From: a virus
Length of the DNA: 35,774 nt
Virus record (IMG/VR): IMGVR_UViG_3300043425_000450
Span: 1 to 35,774 of that record
Direction: 5' to 3' (one strand)
Shown here: one piece after another, positions 1 to 7,351 of the stretch
How positions within the stretch are numbered: position 1 is the stretch's first letter
How the letters are laid out: each line of letters opens with the position of its first letter
Notes under the pieces: generated by a model
Seen by the model: only the letters and a program-made list of their open reading frames with translations
Database searches by the model: none
What the model was told of the DNA's origin: nothing
Translations under genes and position numbers: made by a program

Positions 1-142
1 CCCGCGCTTTCAAATTGTCGTAGCGAGAAACATCCATGCTGGGCGCTTCTAGTTCTGCTTGATACATGTCCTGGGCCAGACGCAGTTGCGCCTTGATGCC
101 ATAAAACAAATCATCGGCTTTTTGTGGCTTTGCTGGTTTCAT
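1..142 (-). CDS. Partial phage protein, C-terminus outside window
   Basis: The first 47 codons of a minus-strand gene are visible, beginning MKPAKPQKADDLFYGIKAQL and continuing off the left edge. The ATG sits in an ATGA overlap with the stop of the preceding gene, which supports the start. The visible part is hydrophilic and probably helical, with no signal peptide or membrane segment. I do not recognise the family, and the missing C-terminus prevents a functional call. Confidence 0.6.
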   Translation of the reverse strand, partial: MKPAKPQKADDLFYGIKAQLRLAQDMYQAELEAPSMDVSRYDNLKAR

Positions 143-360
143 ATCGGTAGCTTCGCACTCCTGGGCAAATAATTCAACAACTGCGCTTCTTCTTCCAACT
201 TCGACTTCAACACATCATTTACCAATGACGCAGCAGTCTCAATCTCGAGATCTGTTTCATCGCAATACTCGACGAACGCTTCCATAGCATAACAAGCATG
301 CTTCTCGGCGCGGTGCAGAATCATTGCGGAAAATGCATTACGTTCGTCTTTAGTTGCCAT
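139..360 (-). CDS. Small acidic helical protein, unknown function
   Basis: A 73-residue protein starting MATKDERNAFSAMILHRAEK. I prefer this ATG over an in-frame ATT further upstream. It overlaps the 3' end of the hydrolase gene by 11 nt and ends in an ATGA overlap with the next gene. It is rich in Glu, Ala and Leu, predicted largely helical, with two Cys (HACYAMEAF, EYCDETD). No known domain is recognised. Its position directly after the lysis hydrolase suggests co-transcription, nothing more. Confidence 0.6.
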   Translation of the reverse strand: MATKDERNAFSAMILHRAEKHACYAMEAFVEYCDETDLEIETAASLVNDVLKSKLEEEAQLLNYLPRSAKLPI

Positions 361-964
361 GTCGGTAAAATGTATGTTGGCCAATTGTAGTCACCTCTTC
401 CATTGTATTACTCCATGCAGGCTTAACATAGTTGGCATGATAAAACATCACGTCAGTTCCTATTATACGCGAGTTGACGTTCTTTAGCAAAACATCTTGC
501 GCAATTTTCAGTGCTTGTCTGTACTTCGACATGTCATTCACTTCATCTGCCTTACCGTCACAAACCCAAGAGAACTGGCAGCCAGTATCCTTACGCTGAT
601 ACACAACACCACAATAAGTTTTTGGGTAGTCTCCACTCTCAACGCGATTTCGCGTCACTTGAGCAACGGCAAGTTGCCCCTCGCGTTCTTCGCTGCGCGC
701 CTCAAAGTATATGTTCTTCGCTAGACATACAATCTCATTACGCTTGAAGCTAGCTTGGCGTCTATTATCAACTAAAGCATCCATCCCATGGCTCATCGTC
801 CATAGTTGATTCTCAGTTTCAGATTTATACTCTGCGTATTCTTTTGTGACCCTTTGTAATTGCAGAGCAGCCTGGCCATATGCCAGGATGGCAACAAACA
901 TGGCCATCAATAATATAATCTTAAACCACAGGGTAAGAGTGGCCTCATTGAATTCTGCTTTCAT
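350..964 (-). CDS. SleB-type cell wall hydrolase (probable endolysin) with N-terminal membrane anchor
   Basis: The 204-residue protein has an N-terminal hydrophobic helix at about residues 12-33 and a C-terminal SleB/Hydrolase_2 domain from about residue 78. Hallmarks are NIYFEARSEEREGQLAVAQV, with the Glu expected to act in glycan cleavage, then NRV, the CQFSWVCDG segment and the terminal FYHANYVKPAW and GQHTFYR motifs. In this family the domain cleaves peptidoglycan glycan strands. The membrane segment suggests a signal-anchor-release endolysin or a membrane-tethered enzyme (inference). Upstream in transcription order lie a lipoprotein, a membrane protein and the tmRNA; the first two could be accessory lysis proteins. 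The ATG at 964 has a GGAGGGAC ribosome-binding site. Confidence 0.85.
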   Translation of the reverse strand: MKAEFNEATLTLWFKIILLMAMFVAILAYGQAALQLQRVTKEYAEYKSETENQLWTMSHGMDALVDNRRQASFKRNEIVCLAKNIYFEARSEEREGQLAVAQVTRNRVESGDYPKTYCGVVYQRKDTGCQFSWVCDGKADEVNDMSKYRQALKIAQDVLLKNVNSRIIGTDVMFYHANYVKPAWSNTMEEVTTIGQHTFYRHGN

Positions 965-1008
965 TACAGTCCCTCCAGCAGTTGATTCATGTTTGTTAGA
1001 ATAGGGGT

Positions 1009-1369
1009 GGTGGGTTTTCTGTTCACAAGGAACCCACCGAACTCGGGTAATCTAGTGCTTATTAAGCAGCTAGGGCCATGTCGTAAACTTCATCGTTTGC
1101 GTTTACTTGGTTTGCGCTGATTAAGTCAGTCGCCTCACTGGTAGCCGTCAGGTTATTATATGCCCCGTCGAAGCCTGTCATCCCCATCAAAAGTACATTA
1201 AGACCTTTTGGCTACTGCCGATACCAGTCAAAATGCACTTTTGGTGGAGATGGCGGGAATCGAACCCGCGTCCGAAACACCTTTAGCTGTCAGTTTACTA
1301 CCATTATCGTCGCGTCTTGAGTTGCTTAACCCAACTCCTGTACCCGATTAATACAGTGACGCAGTAGGT
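1009..1369 (-). ncRNA. ssrA: Circularly permuted (two-piece) tmRNA
   Basis: The acceptor piece comes first on the minus strand. It ends at 1242 with GGACGCGGGTTCGATTCCCG followed by CCATCTCCACCA, the classic tmRNA T-arm and CCA end. A 56-nt spacer (1241-1186) follows. The coding piece then starts at 1185 with GGGGATGACAGGCTTCGAC, the standard tmRNA 5' end. GGGGATG pairs with CATCTCC, giving the G3-U70 wobble needed for alanylation. A tag frame (1100-1062) encodes ANDEVYDMALAA then TAA. A 7-bp match, TACCCGA (1049-1043) with TCGGGTA (1347-1341), can join the two pieces. The exact outer ends are uncertain. The product would rescue stalled ribosomes and tag nascent peptides. Confidence 0.9.
1062..1100 (-). 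other. tmRNA tag-peptide reading frame
   Basis: The resume codon GCA at 1100 follows CAAGTAAAC and opens a frame reading ANDEVYDMALAA, ending TAA at 1062. The ANDE start and ALAA end match bacterial tmRNA tags, where the terminal LAA is the ClpXP recognition signal. The middle, VYDM, is unfamiliar to me. Preserving the degradation signal suggests the phage tmRNA is functional. Confidence 0.9.
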
Positions 1370-1633
1370 TTACTTTACGCTGTTGGCGCGATCCTCGGCA
1401 TTAGCCTTACGCTCCAGTCGCTTCTCTTCTGCAGAAGCTTCCTCAGAAACCGATGGGGCTACAGGTGCGGGGGAAACAGGATCGCCACCCGCCTCAATCC
1501 AAAGCTTCTCAGCTTCTGGCTGAGTTAGAGGCTCAGCGACAGCGTCTACTGGCTCATCAGGAGTTCCTTCTTCAGGAGCACCAGAGCATGCGGCCAAAAA
1601 CATCGCGACAGTCATAATAGCTAGCTTGTTCAT
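1370..1633 (-). CDS. Small outer-membrane-type lipoprotein
   Basis: The 87-residue protein starts MNKLAIMTVAMFLAACSGAP: a charged N-terminus, a hydrophobic core and an LAAC lipobox, so Cys16 should be lipidated. The mature part is Pro/Glu/Ala rich and ends in a charged stretch. A longer frame upstream exists, but the ATG at 1633 sits directly after the stop of the preceding gene and gives the canonical signal. A small lipoprotein paired with an adjacent single-pass membrane protein near an endolysin resembles spanin pairs (inference). Its stop abuts the tmRNA acceptor piece, so both may share a transcript. Confidence 0.7.
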   Translation of the reverse strand: MNKLAIMTVAMFLAACSGAPEEGTPDEPVDAVAEPLTQPEAEKLWIEAGGDPVSPAPVAPSVSEEASAEEKRLERKANAEDRANSVK

Positions 1634-1634
1634 A

Positions 1635-1937
1635 TTACTCTCCCTTACTCTTAACAGACTTCTTAACAACTTTCTTTGGCGTCTTCTTCTTGGCAGGTGC
1701 CTTGCGCTTCTTAACTGGCTCTTCAACTGGTGGCTCAATCACCGTCGCAGGCTCAGTCGGAAGCACTTCCTCTGGCTGAGGAGCAGGTTCCTGATCAGAA
1801 CGAATAACACCATCATACGCATCATTGCTCGACTCAACGCCATGAATTGCTCTGTAGATCAGACCAATGATTAGCGCAACTAGTCCAACTAGTACAAATG
1901 CAGTAATTCCTAGTACAATATAATCAGCGACTTCCAT
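1635..1937 (-). CDS. Single-pass membrane protein with Pro-rich linker and Lys-rich tail
   Basis: The 100-residue protein starts MEVADYIVLGITAFVLVG, with one membrane helix at about residues 5-29. A Pro/Glu-rich linker follows (residues 48-72), then a strongly basic tail with repeated KKK and KKVVKK motifs. The ATG at 1937 follows GGAGGAACAAGA and overlaps the nuclease stop by 14 nt; an upstream TTG start is less likely. It is directly coupled to the lipoprotein gene. Function is unknown. An inner-membrane lysis partner or a nucleic-acid-contacting membrane protein are both possible. Confidence 0.65.
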   Translation of the reverse strand: MEVADYIVLGITAFVLVGLVALIIGLIYRAIHGVESSNDAYDGVIRSDQEPAPQPEEVLPTEPATVIEPPVEEPVKKRKAPAKKKTPKKVVKKSVKSKGE

Positions 1938-2616
1938 TCTTGTTCCTCCAATTTTCAATTTGCTCAATCAACAACGGCTTGTAGTCTTGCGGACTCACCT
2001 TCATAACCTGACAGAAATCCGCAGTCTCCACGCCAATGATGATTACAACTTGATCAATTGGCGTCCCAGTCATCTCTTCATACATTATACTATACGCAGT
2101 GCCCTGCATAAAGTAACTCTTAATATCTTCTTTCTTCTTCAACCTAGTCGAAGTCTTCCAGTCTACAATGGACAATACACCATTGTATTCTGCAATACAG
2201 TCAACAGTACCAGCCAACTGTAGCTCATGGCTAAACAACGGCTGCTCAATGCAATGTATATTATTTAGCTTGTTCAGTTCCTTGCGCATCTTGCCGAAGA
2301 TAGACCTGCCCTTTGGGAGCATCTCTACTTCTGAGAGATCCTCGTTGCCGAGATACTTCTCGATGATAAGATGGACATTGGTGCCGCGATCAGTTGCCGC
2401 CTTCGAGATCTTGTTGGCTTTTTCTTCGCCTACAGCCTTGCGCCATTCCTGAATCTTCTCGGCACCAAAGTCCGCTAGAACAGTAGTAACGCTAGGATAG
2501 CGATTTCCATCAGGAGTAGCGTATACCCTAATGCCATCGCGGTTTTCCTTAACGATTGTAGGGAATGAAATGCTTCGGTGTACATAGTTAATCCTTCCTT
2601 CATCGAATGAAAACAT
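1924..2616 (-). CDS. PD-(D/E)XK family exonuclease (MGME1-like)
   Basis: The 230-residue protein carries RYPSVTTVL near residue 40, DRGTNVHLIIEKYL near residue 77, and the nuclease core LAGTVDCIAEYNGVLSIVDWKTS at about residues 133-156, whose GTVD, IVDWKTS spacing fits the PD-(D/E)XK metal site. A helix with SYFMQGTAYSIMYEE follows, as in mitochondrial MGME1-like and phage RecB-type nucleases. The likely role is single-strand exonuclease activity in phage replication or recombination, near PhoH and a HAD phosphatase. The start overlaps the small membrane-protein gene by 17 nt. Confidence 0.82.
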   Translation of the reverse strand: MFSFDEGRINYVHRSISFPTIVKENRDGIRVYATPDGNRYPSVTTVLADFGAEKIQEWRKAVGEEKANKISKAATDRGTNVHLIIEKYLGNEDLSEVEMLPKGRSIFGKMRKELNKLNNIHCIEQPLFSHELQLAGTVDCIAEYNGVLSIVDWKTSTRLKKKEDIKSYFMQGTAYSIMYEEMTGTPIDQVVIIIGVETADFCQVMKVSPQDYKPLLIEQIENWRNKNGSR

Positions 2617-2713
2617 AAAGTAAATATCCTATCACTAGCCAAATAATAATTGAGATACCGATCGACCAACCCAAGCACTTCAGAGATATACCAACTAGCT
2701 CAGTAGAGTTCAT
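2600..2713 (-). CDS. 37-residue single-pass membrane protein
   Basis: Direct translation gives MNSTELVGISLKCLGWSIGI, then a very hydrophobic helix (SIIIWLVIGYLLYVF) and Ile-Arg-stop. It overlaps the end of the upstream zinc-type gene by 14 nt and the start of the nuclease by 17 nt, the same coupling style as neighbouring genes. A hydrophobic helix of exactly membrane-spanning length argues against a chance frame. Function is unknown. Confidence 0.6.
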   Translation of the reverse strand: MNSTELVGISLKCLGWSIGISIIIWLVIGYLLYVFIR

Positions 2714-2936
2714 TGAGATTCTCCAGCGAGATTAGCTCTTGAATCCTCTTATCCTTATGAGAACACATATAGCACTCAGCACGACCACAGTCTAGAGCGT
2801 TATGCTTTGCCAGCCTATGGGGCTGGTGATGTTTAATTGCTTTAAGATAAGGAGCAAACTGCTTTGCTATTCCCATCTGGCGGCCAATATGCCTACGCTT
2901 TTGTTGAAACCGTCTTTGTCTTAGAGTCTTATCCAT
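2700..2936 (-). CDS. Conserved small basic phage protein with CxxC motif
   Basis: The 78-residue protein starts MDKTLRQRRFQQKRRHIGRQ. I chose the ATG at 2936 because GGAG lies seven bases upstream; an in-frame GTG slightly upstream is the alternative. The N-terminus is strongly basic. The centre reads HRLAKHNALDCGRAECYMCS, a Cys cluster (CGRAECYMC) consistent with a small metal site. Similar small proteins with a KHNALDCG core recur in T4-like phages, to my knowledge without assigned function. It is the first gene after a perfect-spacing promoter. Confidence 0.7.
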   Translation of the reverse strand: MDKTLRQRRFQQKRRHIGRQMGIAKQFAPYLKAIKHHQPHRLAKHNALDCGRAECYMCSHKDKRIQELISLENLNELY

Positions 2937-2954
2937 TTCATACTCCACATAGTT

Positions 2955-2983
2955 ATTATACTATGAATATGCTTGAATGTCAA
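2955..2983 (-). promoter_or_regulatory. Sigma70-type promoter
   Basis: The minus strand reads TTGACA (2983-2978), 17 bp, then TATAAT (2960-2955), a consensus promoter about 20 bp before the ATG at 2936. The -35 box lies inside the 3' end of the phoH gene. It should drive the zinc-type gene, the small membrane protein, the nuclease and perhaps the lysis/tmRNA block. Confidence 0.8.
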
Positions 2984-3732
2984 CCAGTCTCGTGTTCCGT
3001 TTCATAACGCTCGACAGCCAGTAGGAAGTCTTTCACTAGGCTAGACCTGACGATATCCTCTGGGCTGAACTCTACTGAAGTGAATGATGGCATCAGCTTT
3101 GCGATTTCATGGAACTTCCAAAGTCCCGACTTATCGCCACTCTTGCGATACAGATCAGTCTGTCTGTAATCACCGCAGAAAATAATCTTGGAACGATAAC
3201 CGACGCGAGTCATAATAGTAGATAGTTCCTCGAAGTTCATATTCTGGCACTCATCGACAATAATGATAGAATCGTCGAAACTCATACCGCGAATGAAACT
3301 CGTAGAGATGAACTCTATCTTACCTTGTTCCTTGAACGCCTCATAGGCATCTCGGCGATTGAACAGCGTATGGAAGATTTGCATATACGGCTGTTCATAC
3401 AGACTCATCTTTTCTTCTAGCGAACCAGGAGTGAAACCAACATCACGTGACTGGACAGCAGAGCGAACAATGACAATGCGCTTAAAGGAACTGTTTTTGT
3501 CGAATACTTCTTGAATGGCTTTGTAACATGCAATAAAAGACTTACCAGTGCCAGCGGAACCAGTAAGCATGATAAAATAATCGCCACGGACATAAGCATC
3601 GAAGAATCTCCTTTGGTTTTCTGTTAAAGGCTCAAAAATACGCAATTCACTTGGCTTGACCCGAGCCGAAGGCTTCACCAATTCAGGTTCAAATTCTATA
3701 GAGGTGTTGGATGCAGTTTTCTTTTTGGACAC
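2980..3732 (-). CDS. phoH: PhoH-like P-loop ATPase
   Basis: The 250-residue protein has Walker A GSAGTGKS near residue 58, the RSAVQSRDVGFTPGSLEEK signature near residues 91-109, Walker B IIIVDECQNM near residue 157 and GDYRQTDL near residue 188. These are standard for PhoH ATPases, which are widespread in phages; an RNA-helicase-like role is suggested but unproven. Length matches phage PhoH. The start is a GTG at 3732 with GAGGATAG just upstream, directly following the stop of the preceding gene. It belongs to a tightly packed block running from the CDKHVVKM gene. Confidence 0.92.
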   Translation of the reverse strand: MSKKKTASNTSIEFEPELVKPSARVKPSELRIFEPLTENQRRFFDAYVRGDYFIMLTGSAGTGKSFIACYKAIQEVFDKNSSFKRIVIVRSAVQSRDVGFTPGSLEEKMSLYEQPYMQIFHTLFNRRDAYEAFKEQGKIEFISTSFIRGMSFDDSIIIVDECQNMNFEELSTIMTRVGYRSKIIFCGDYRQTDLYRKSGDKSGLWKFHEIAKLMPSFTSVEFSPEDIVRSSLVKDFLLAVERYETEHETG

Positions 3733-4071
3733 CTATCCTCGCTTTGCACGCTCTGCGCGCTTCTCCTTCTGAATCTTTGCATGCTTATCAAGCACTTGTT
3801 CCGTCTTGATACGCTTTGAATCTTTTTTCCCGAACCGATCAGCCAGAGGGCTGCGAGGATTCTGTTCGGCGATCTTGGACATGACTTCTTTGAAGGTATT
3901 GTCTGTCTTTGAGATATTGTCTCCAACGCCCATGTAGGAAACGATTGGAGCTTGATCAATGTAACGCTCGAGATGAGGGTTGTCTTTCTTAAAATCGTCA
4001 TATACCATCATCGACATCACATGTTCTTCAATCTTACCAGTTTTTGTATTACGAAATGTATAAGTTGCCAC
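3733..4071 (-). CDS. Conserved phage protein with FmdB-like start
   Basis: The 112-residue protein starts MATYTFRNTKTGKIEEHVMS, like the first strands of FmdB zinc ribbons but without the zinc cysteines. NPHLERYID and a basic C-terminus (DRFGKKDSKRIKT...) follow. Similar proteins occur beside PhoH in T4-like marine phages. The start is a GTG at 4071 sharing one base with the upstream TAG. Function is unknown; the charged tail would suit a nucleic-acid or protein scaffold contact (inference). Confidence 0.75.
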   Translation of the reverse strand: MATYTFRNTKTGKIEEHVMSMMVYDDFKKDNPHLERYIDQAPIVSYMGVGDNISKTDNTFKEVMSKIAEQNPRSPLADRFGKKDSKRIKTEQVLDKHAKIQKEKRAERAKRG

Positions 4072-4673
4072 TAACGATACCTCTTCATTACTCCATGAGT
4101 CGCAAGATATGCCTCGAACTCAACACCCTTGTAGTGGCTCTTGAGTGAAAGAAACAGATCAAGGTTTCTCTTATCATCATCAAACAGCGAGACTCTTTTG
4201 TACTCAGCTGTATCCAGATATTTAGCGATAATAACTCGCTTGGCTTCTGCTGCTTTCATAAACGGCAGATTACCAGCACGCTCAACATAAACATTATTCA
4301 TGTTGAGTCCGTGCTTCTCGAAAGTAGAGAGGAAGGTGTCGCGGTCATCAAAGTCGGCTCTAGCAGTCAGAATAATCATCTTGCTGTTTGGCTTATTGAC
4401 ATACGCACGAAGAATTGCTGCAGCCTTGTCTATTGCTTTTTGAATTGGCACTGACGTGTTCTTGAATATTTCAGCGCTGCGGAACTCGCGGAAGTCGTAG
4501 TCCTCGCCTGGCTGCAGCTGGTAAGTATTGAACTCTTGATTCGTTAGAGTGCGAACCACCTTCCCGTTCTTGACGACATAGACCTTGGCGTTTGTCTTGA
4601 ACAAGGTTTCGTCAATGTCCCAAACGGAAAGGGATCCGCGAGAGTCTGGTTTGTAGTTCTTAAAGGTTTCCAT
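4071..4673 (-). CDS. HAD-superfamily phosphatase
   Basis: In the 200-residue protein, HAD motif I is WDIDETLFKT (residues 18-27, nucleophile Asp19 and acid Asp21), motif II MIILTARADF near residue 99, a Lys-rich FMKAAEAKRVI segment and motif III SLFDDDKRNL near residue 162. Phage members include 5'(3')-nucleotidases and polynucleotide 3'-phosphatases, but no kinase domain is present. The likely role is nucleotide or DNA-end dephosphorylation. The ATG at 4673 lies four bases from the upstream gene's stop. Confidence 0.85.
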   Translation of the reverse strand: METFKNYKPDSRGSLSVWDIDETLFKTNAKVYVVKNGKVVRTLTNQEFNTYQLQPGEDYDFREFRSAEIFKNTSVPIQKAIDKAAAILRAYVNKPNSKMIILTARADFDDRDTFLSTFEKHGLNMNNVYVERAGNLPFMKAAEAKRVIIAKYLDTAEYKRVSLFDDDKRNLDLFLSLKSHYKGVEFEAYLATHGVMKRYR

Positions 4674-4677
4674 TAAC

Positions 4678-5214
4678 CTATTTATACCAGACTGGTTGGC
4701 CTCTCCGCTTCCAGGAAGCCATTCGCCTCTTGTGCATCATGTAGTAGTTACGATATGCAGCAATTGAATCGCCAGGAACTTTACAGTCATCTGGCATGGC
4801 CTGCGGAGGCTGCTGCCAGTCGACGACGGGAATATTCCTTGGGGCGTCGAGTAGAGGCATCAGCAGCTGTTCGCACTTATGAGTCTTATCCTCGTAGCGA
4901 TACTTGTACTCACCGATCAGTTGGTACATGAGATCATATAAGAACCTGTAGCTATCAATATTGCTGCGTACCCATACAGCACTGGGGTGATTGATATGGC
5001 CAGCTTGATAAAGAACAGTTTCACGGTCATCATCGAGAATCCACCTCTTGGCATTTCGGCCAGTCTTACTCTTACCAATAACAAGCCGCCCATCAAGAAG
5101 ACGATGGGCAGTACACAGTAGTTGAGCGGACTCAAGTATCATCTTGACGACATGCTTGTCGCAGTGATACTGAGCCGCTTCTAGCGGATCTTGGGATAGA
5201 TAGAATATGTTCAA
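4678..5214 (-). CDS. Conserved phage protein, CDKHVVKM family
   Basis: The 178-residue protein starts MNIFYLSQDPLEAAQYHCDK and continues HVVKMILESAQLLCTAHRLL, a block I recognise from many T4-like phages. A conserved HPSAVWVR segment (about residues 77-84) and a Trp/Arg-rich C-terminus (YMMHKRRMASWKRRGQPVWY) follow. Some related proteins are annotated loosely as pyrimidine-dimer glycosylases, but I see no denV-like motif and leave function open. The start is a TTG overlapping the upstream TGA, preceded by AAGGTGG. Confidence 0.8.
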   Translation of the reverse strand: MNIFYLSQDPLEAAQYHCDKHVVKMILESAQLLCTAHRLLDGRLVIGKSKTGRNAKRWILDDDRETVLYQAGHINHPSAVWVRSNIDSYRFLYDLMYQLIGEYKYRYEDKTHKCEQLLMPLLDAPRNIPVVDWQQPPQAMPDDCKVPGDSIAAYRNYYMMHKRRMASWKRRGQPVWYK

Positions 5215-6575
5215 GCAGCCACCTTCAAACTATCGGAAAGAAGTCCACGCGCAAGCAATACTTCGCGATACTCTTGAAGAGTCAATGTACCCATATCACG
5301 GTTATGGGTTTTACGAATAACAGCACCATCCATCAGTTCTCCTCCCCGAGCCCAAGCAGTATCATGACCCCAAACTGAATCTTCGAGTCGCAACTGCATG
5401 CCATCAATCGCACACTTGTAACCCTGAATAGCCAACTTTTCTTCACGTTCAGAAGTGGTGAGGCTGCGCTTCGCGTCGCGGAAGACAACACCAATGTCAT
5501 CTCCCATTTCCTCAAGAATCAGTTCAGCACACTTCTTCTGTACTGCGCTGTTGGCAAAGTTTTTCATATTAGTACGAACGAATTCCTTAATCATATGAGT
5601 CTCACCGCCGAACACGATAGTCTCATTATTATACGTCGTATCGTTCTTACCAGTCAAGAGAGAATACCCAGACATGAACGACTCATAGAACAACTGATAA
5701 TCGTCGATCTTGAAGTTCTTATTCTTCTCGTAAAGAGCAAACCAGACAAGCTGCATAGCAGCGAACACATCAGTATTCAGTTTGTATGGCTTACGGTAAC
5801 GGGCAAGAGCAGCGATGTCGTCAAAGAAACGCTCAACGTTCTTAAGGACCGTCTTATTCGCAATGTTGTTGCCGTTGTATTCATCTTCAACAACTCCATA
5901 CATTCGAGCAATACCAGCGTCGACGTTACCGCCACCGCTAGACTTAATCAGCGCAATGAATGCATATTCATCCCACTTACGGCGATGGTTCGGAGCCATG
6001 TCGAAGAACTTCGCCTTCTCGTCTCCATGCTTATCGAAGGAAGAATCGAATAACGGATGAGGTTCGTTCTTGTACTCAGAATAATATCGAGTAAACGAAC
6101 GGATATGACGACAGATCGCAGACTGATCATCGCACATCAACATCTCAATCGGATTAACGGGAGTCGTCTGATTGAGGTTACGGAACTTTTCGATGGCTTC
6201 CTGTGAAGTGCAGGTTGTGATATCAAGAGCAATCTTGATGTCGTTCAGATCAACGTTGTGATCCTTAAACTTCTTCTTGTTGACAGAAAACCGATTCTGG
6301 TAGAATTTGACCAGGGCGCGAATACGGTGACCGCCGTCGATCACAAGATACTGAGTACCAGGATAGATTTCCTGCATACCAGCGTCTTGACTAATATCGC
6401 GCAAGGTGATCATACCCACCCCAACGCCAGAAAGCAAAGACTTAATAATTTCCTCAGATTTGGAATAACCCTGAGAAGTCGGGGGGCGTTGTCCGATTGG
6501 ATCGGAGTTCAACTTGCCAGTAATTGCAAGCTGCACGATATCAAACGCGCTCATAGGCAGATAGACAGTCTTCAT
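5211..6575 (-). CDS. DUF262-type (GmrSD/ParB-like) protein with C-terminal HNH-like region
   Basis: The 454-residue protein has an N-terminal DUF262 fold: an ISKSLL-type helix, then QYLVIDGGHRIRALVKFYQN (about residues 76-95), the equivalent of the DGQQR motif, and FRNLNQTTPVNPIEM near residue 131. The C-terminus (about 375-430) carries EEKLAIQGYKCAIDGMQL, GHDTAWARGGE and THNRDMGTLTL, resembling the HNH half of DUF262-HNH proteins but with only one Cys of the usual CxxC pair. Relatives include GmrSD modification-dependent nucleases. In a phage it could act in DNA processing, competition or homing (inference). It starts downstream of a terminator. Confidence 0.75.
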   Translation of the reverse strand: MKTVYLPMSAFDIVQLAITGKLNSDPIGQRPPTSQGYSKSEEIIKSLLSGVGVGMITLRDISQDAGMQEIYPGTQYLVIDGGHRIRALVKFYQNRFSVNKKKFKDHNVDLNDIKIALDITTCTSQEAIEKFRNLNQTTPVNPIEMLMCDDQSAICRHIRSFTRYYSEYKNEPHPLFDSSFDKHGDEKAKFFDMAPNHRRKWDEYAFIALIKSSGGGNVDAGIARMYGVVEDEYNGNNIANKTVLKNVERFFDDIAALARYRKPYKLNTDVFAAMQLVWFALYEKNKNFKIDDYQLFYESFMSGYSLLTGKNDTTYNNETIVFGGETHMIKEFVRTNMKNFANSAVQKKCAELILEEMGDDIGVVFRDAKRSLTTSEREEKLAIQGYKCAIDGMQLRLEDSVWGHDTAWARGGELMDGAVIRKTHNRDMGTLTLQEYREVLLARGLLSDSLKVAA

Positions 6576-6637
6576 TTTACATTTCCTTCGTCACACATTG
6601 GTGACATATTAAACGACTCACACATTTCTGCAGAGTC

Positions 6638-6665
6638 AAAAAAGATGGGGCGGAATTGCCCCATC
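6638..6665 (-). terminator. Rho-independent terminator
   Basis: On the minus strand an 8-bp stem, GATGGGGC with GCCCCATC, around loop AATTCC is followed by TTTTTT. It lies four bases after the winged-helix gene's stop, so it ends that unit and separates it from the DUF262 gene. Confidence 0.9.
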
Positions 6666-6669
6666 CAAA

Positions 6670-7116
6670 TTACAGTCCGAGTTGAGCGCGAATATCGCTC
6701 AGCTCGTTATCGCCGATCTCGTCGATCTGCATATCGTCGATGACGTCAGCAACGTCACGCTTCGGCTCCGCCTTCGTACGAACAGTCACAGACTGGATCG
6801 TAGCCTTGGCAGGCTTCGTCGCCTTGACCTTGACGGTCTTGGGCTTCGGAGCAGCCTTGACCTTACCTCCGCGGCGACCGTTCTCGGGAACTTCGATATC
6901 CCGAGTCAGCAGCTTGTAGCCTACAACCGAGCGGCCATCCTTGACGAGCTCGCACTCAACGCCGAAATACTTCTTGAGTCCGAAGAAATAAATCGGAACG
7001 GAACCTTCGTTGACGCCAAGCTTCTTCGCGATATCCTCGCGCTTGACAACTGCGTCGGGAGCCGAAGCCTTCAGCATCTGAAAGAGGGTATAACCCTGGA
7101 AAGGACGATTAGCCAT
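6670..7116 (-). CDS. Winged-helix-like N-terminal domain with basic linker
   Basis: The 148-residue protein has an N-terminal domain (residues 1-73: TLFQMLKASAPDAVVKREDI, GSVPIYFFGLKKYF, GYKLL) that reads as helix-turn-helix plus wing, as in small DNA-binding proteins. A Lys/Pro-rich linker (about 78-118) with KVKAAPKPK-like repeats and an acidic tail (DVIDDMQIDEIGDNELSDI) follow. A DNA-binding or histone-like regulatory role is plausible (inference). The ATG at 7116 follows GGAGAAGTG. The gene ends at a strong terminator and is the last gene of its unit. Confidence 0.65.
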   Translation of the reverse strand: MANRPFQGYTLFQMLKASAPDAVVKREDIAKKLGVNEGSVPIYFFGLKKYFGVECELVKDGRSVVGYKLLTRDIEVPENGRRGGKVKAAPKPKTVKVKATKPAKATIQSVTVRTKAEPKRDVADVIDDMQIDEIGDNELSDIRAQLGL

Positions 7117-7138
7117 TTTTCACTTCTCCATTATATAA

Positions 7139-7342
7139 TTAAGAATAAACCTGAGCCACGTTCTTGTGGTCCAGAATAACAACATCGCGCATAGTACCGT
7201 AAACATTAATCGGTGTGTCAAGAGTGACGTGGTGGGAGACCTCGCCGCCATACTTGACTCGGCTCAGATTAACCTTGCCGCTCACCTCGAACTTGTCGAG
7301 ATACACACCGCGCACACTCAAACCTTCAAGATTCCAGTTCAT
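7139..7342 (-). CDS. Small early-type protein, unknown
   Basis: A 67-residue protein with alternating hydrophobic and charged residues (MNWNLEGLSVRGVYLDKFEV, then HHVTLDTPINVYG), predicted all-beta. It starts in an ATGATGAAC right at the expected transcription start of the promoter at 7352-7379, so the message may be nearly leaderless. No family is recognised. Confidence 0.55.
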   Translation of the reverse strand: MNWNLEGLSVRGVYLDKFEVSGKVNLSRVKYGGEVSHHVTLDTPINVYGTMRDVVILDHKNVAQVYS

Positions 7343-7351
7343 CATACAGCC

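Noticed and set aside
2475-2678. Leftward 67-codon frame ending in a hydrophobic stretch
   Set aside because: It lies in another frame of the nuclease and of the 37-residue membrane gene, both of which have better starts and coupling.
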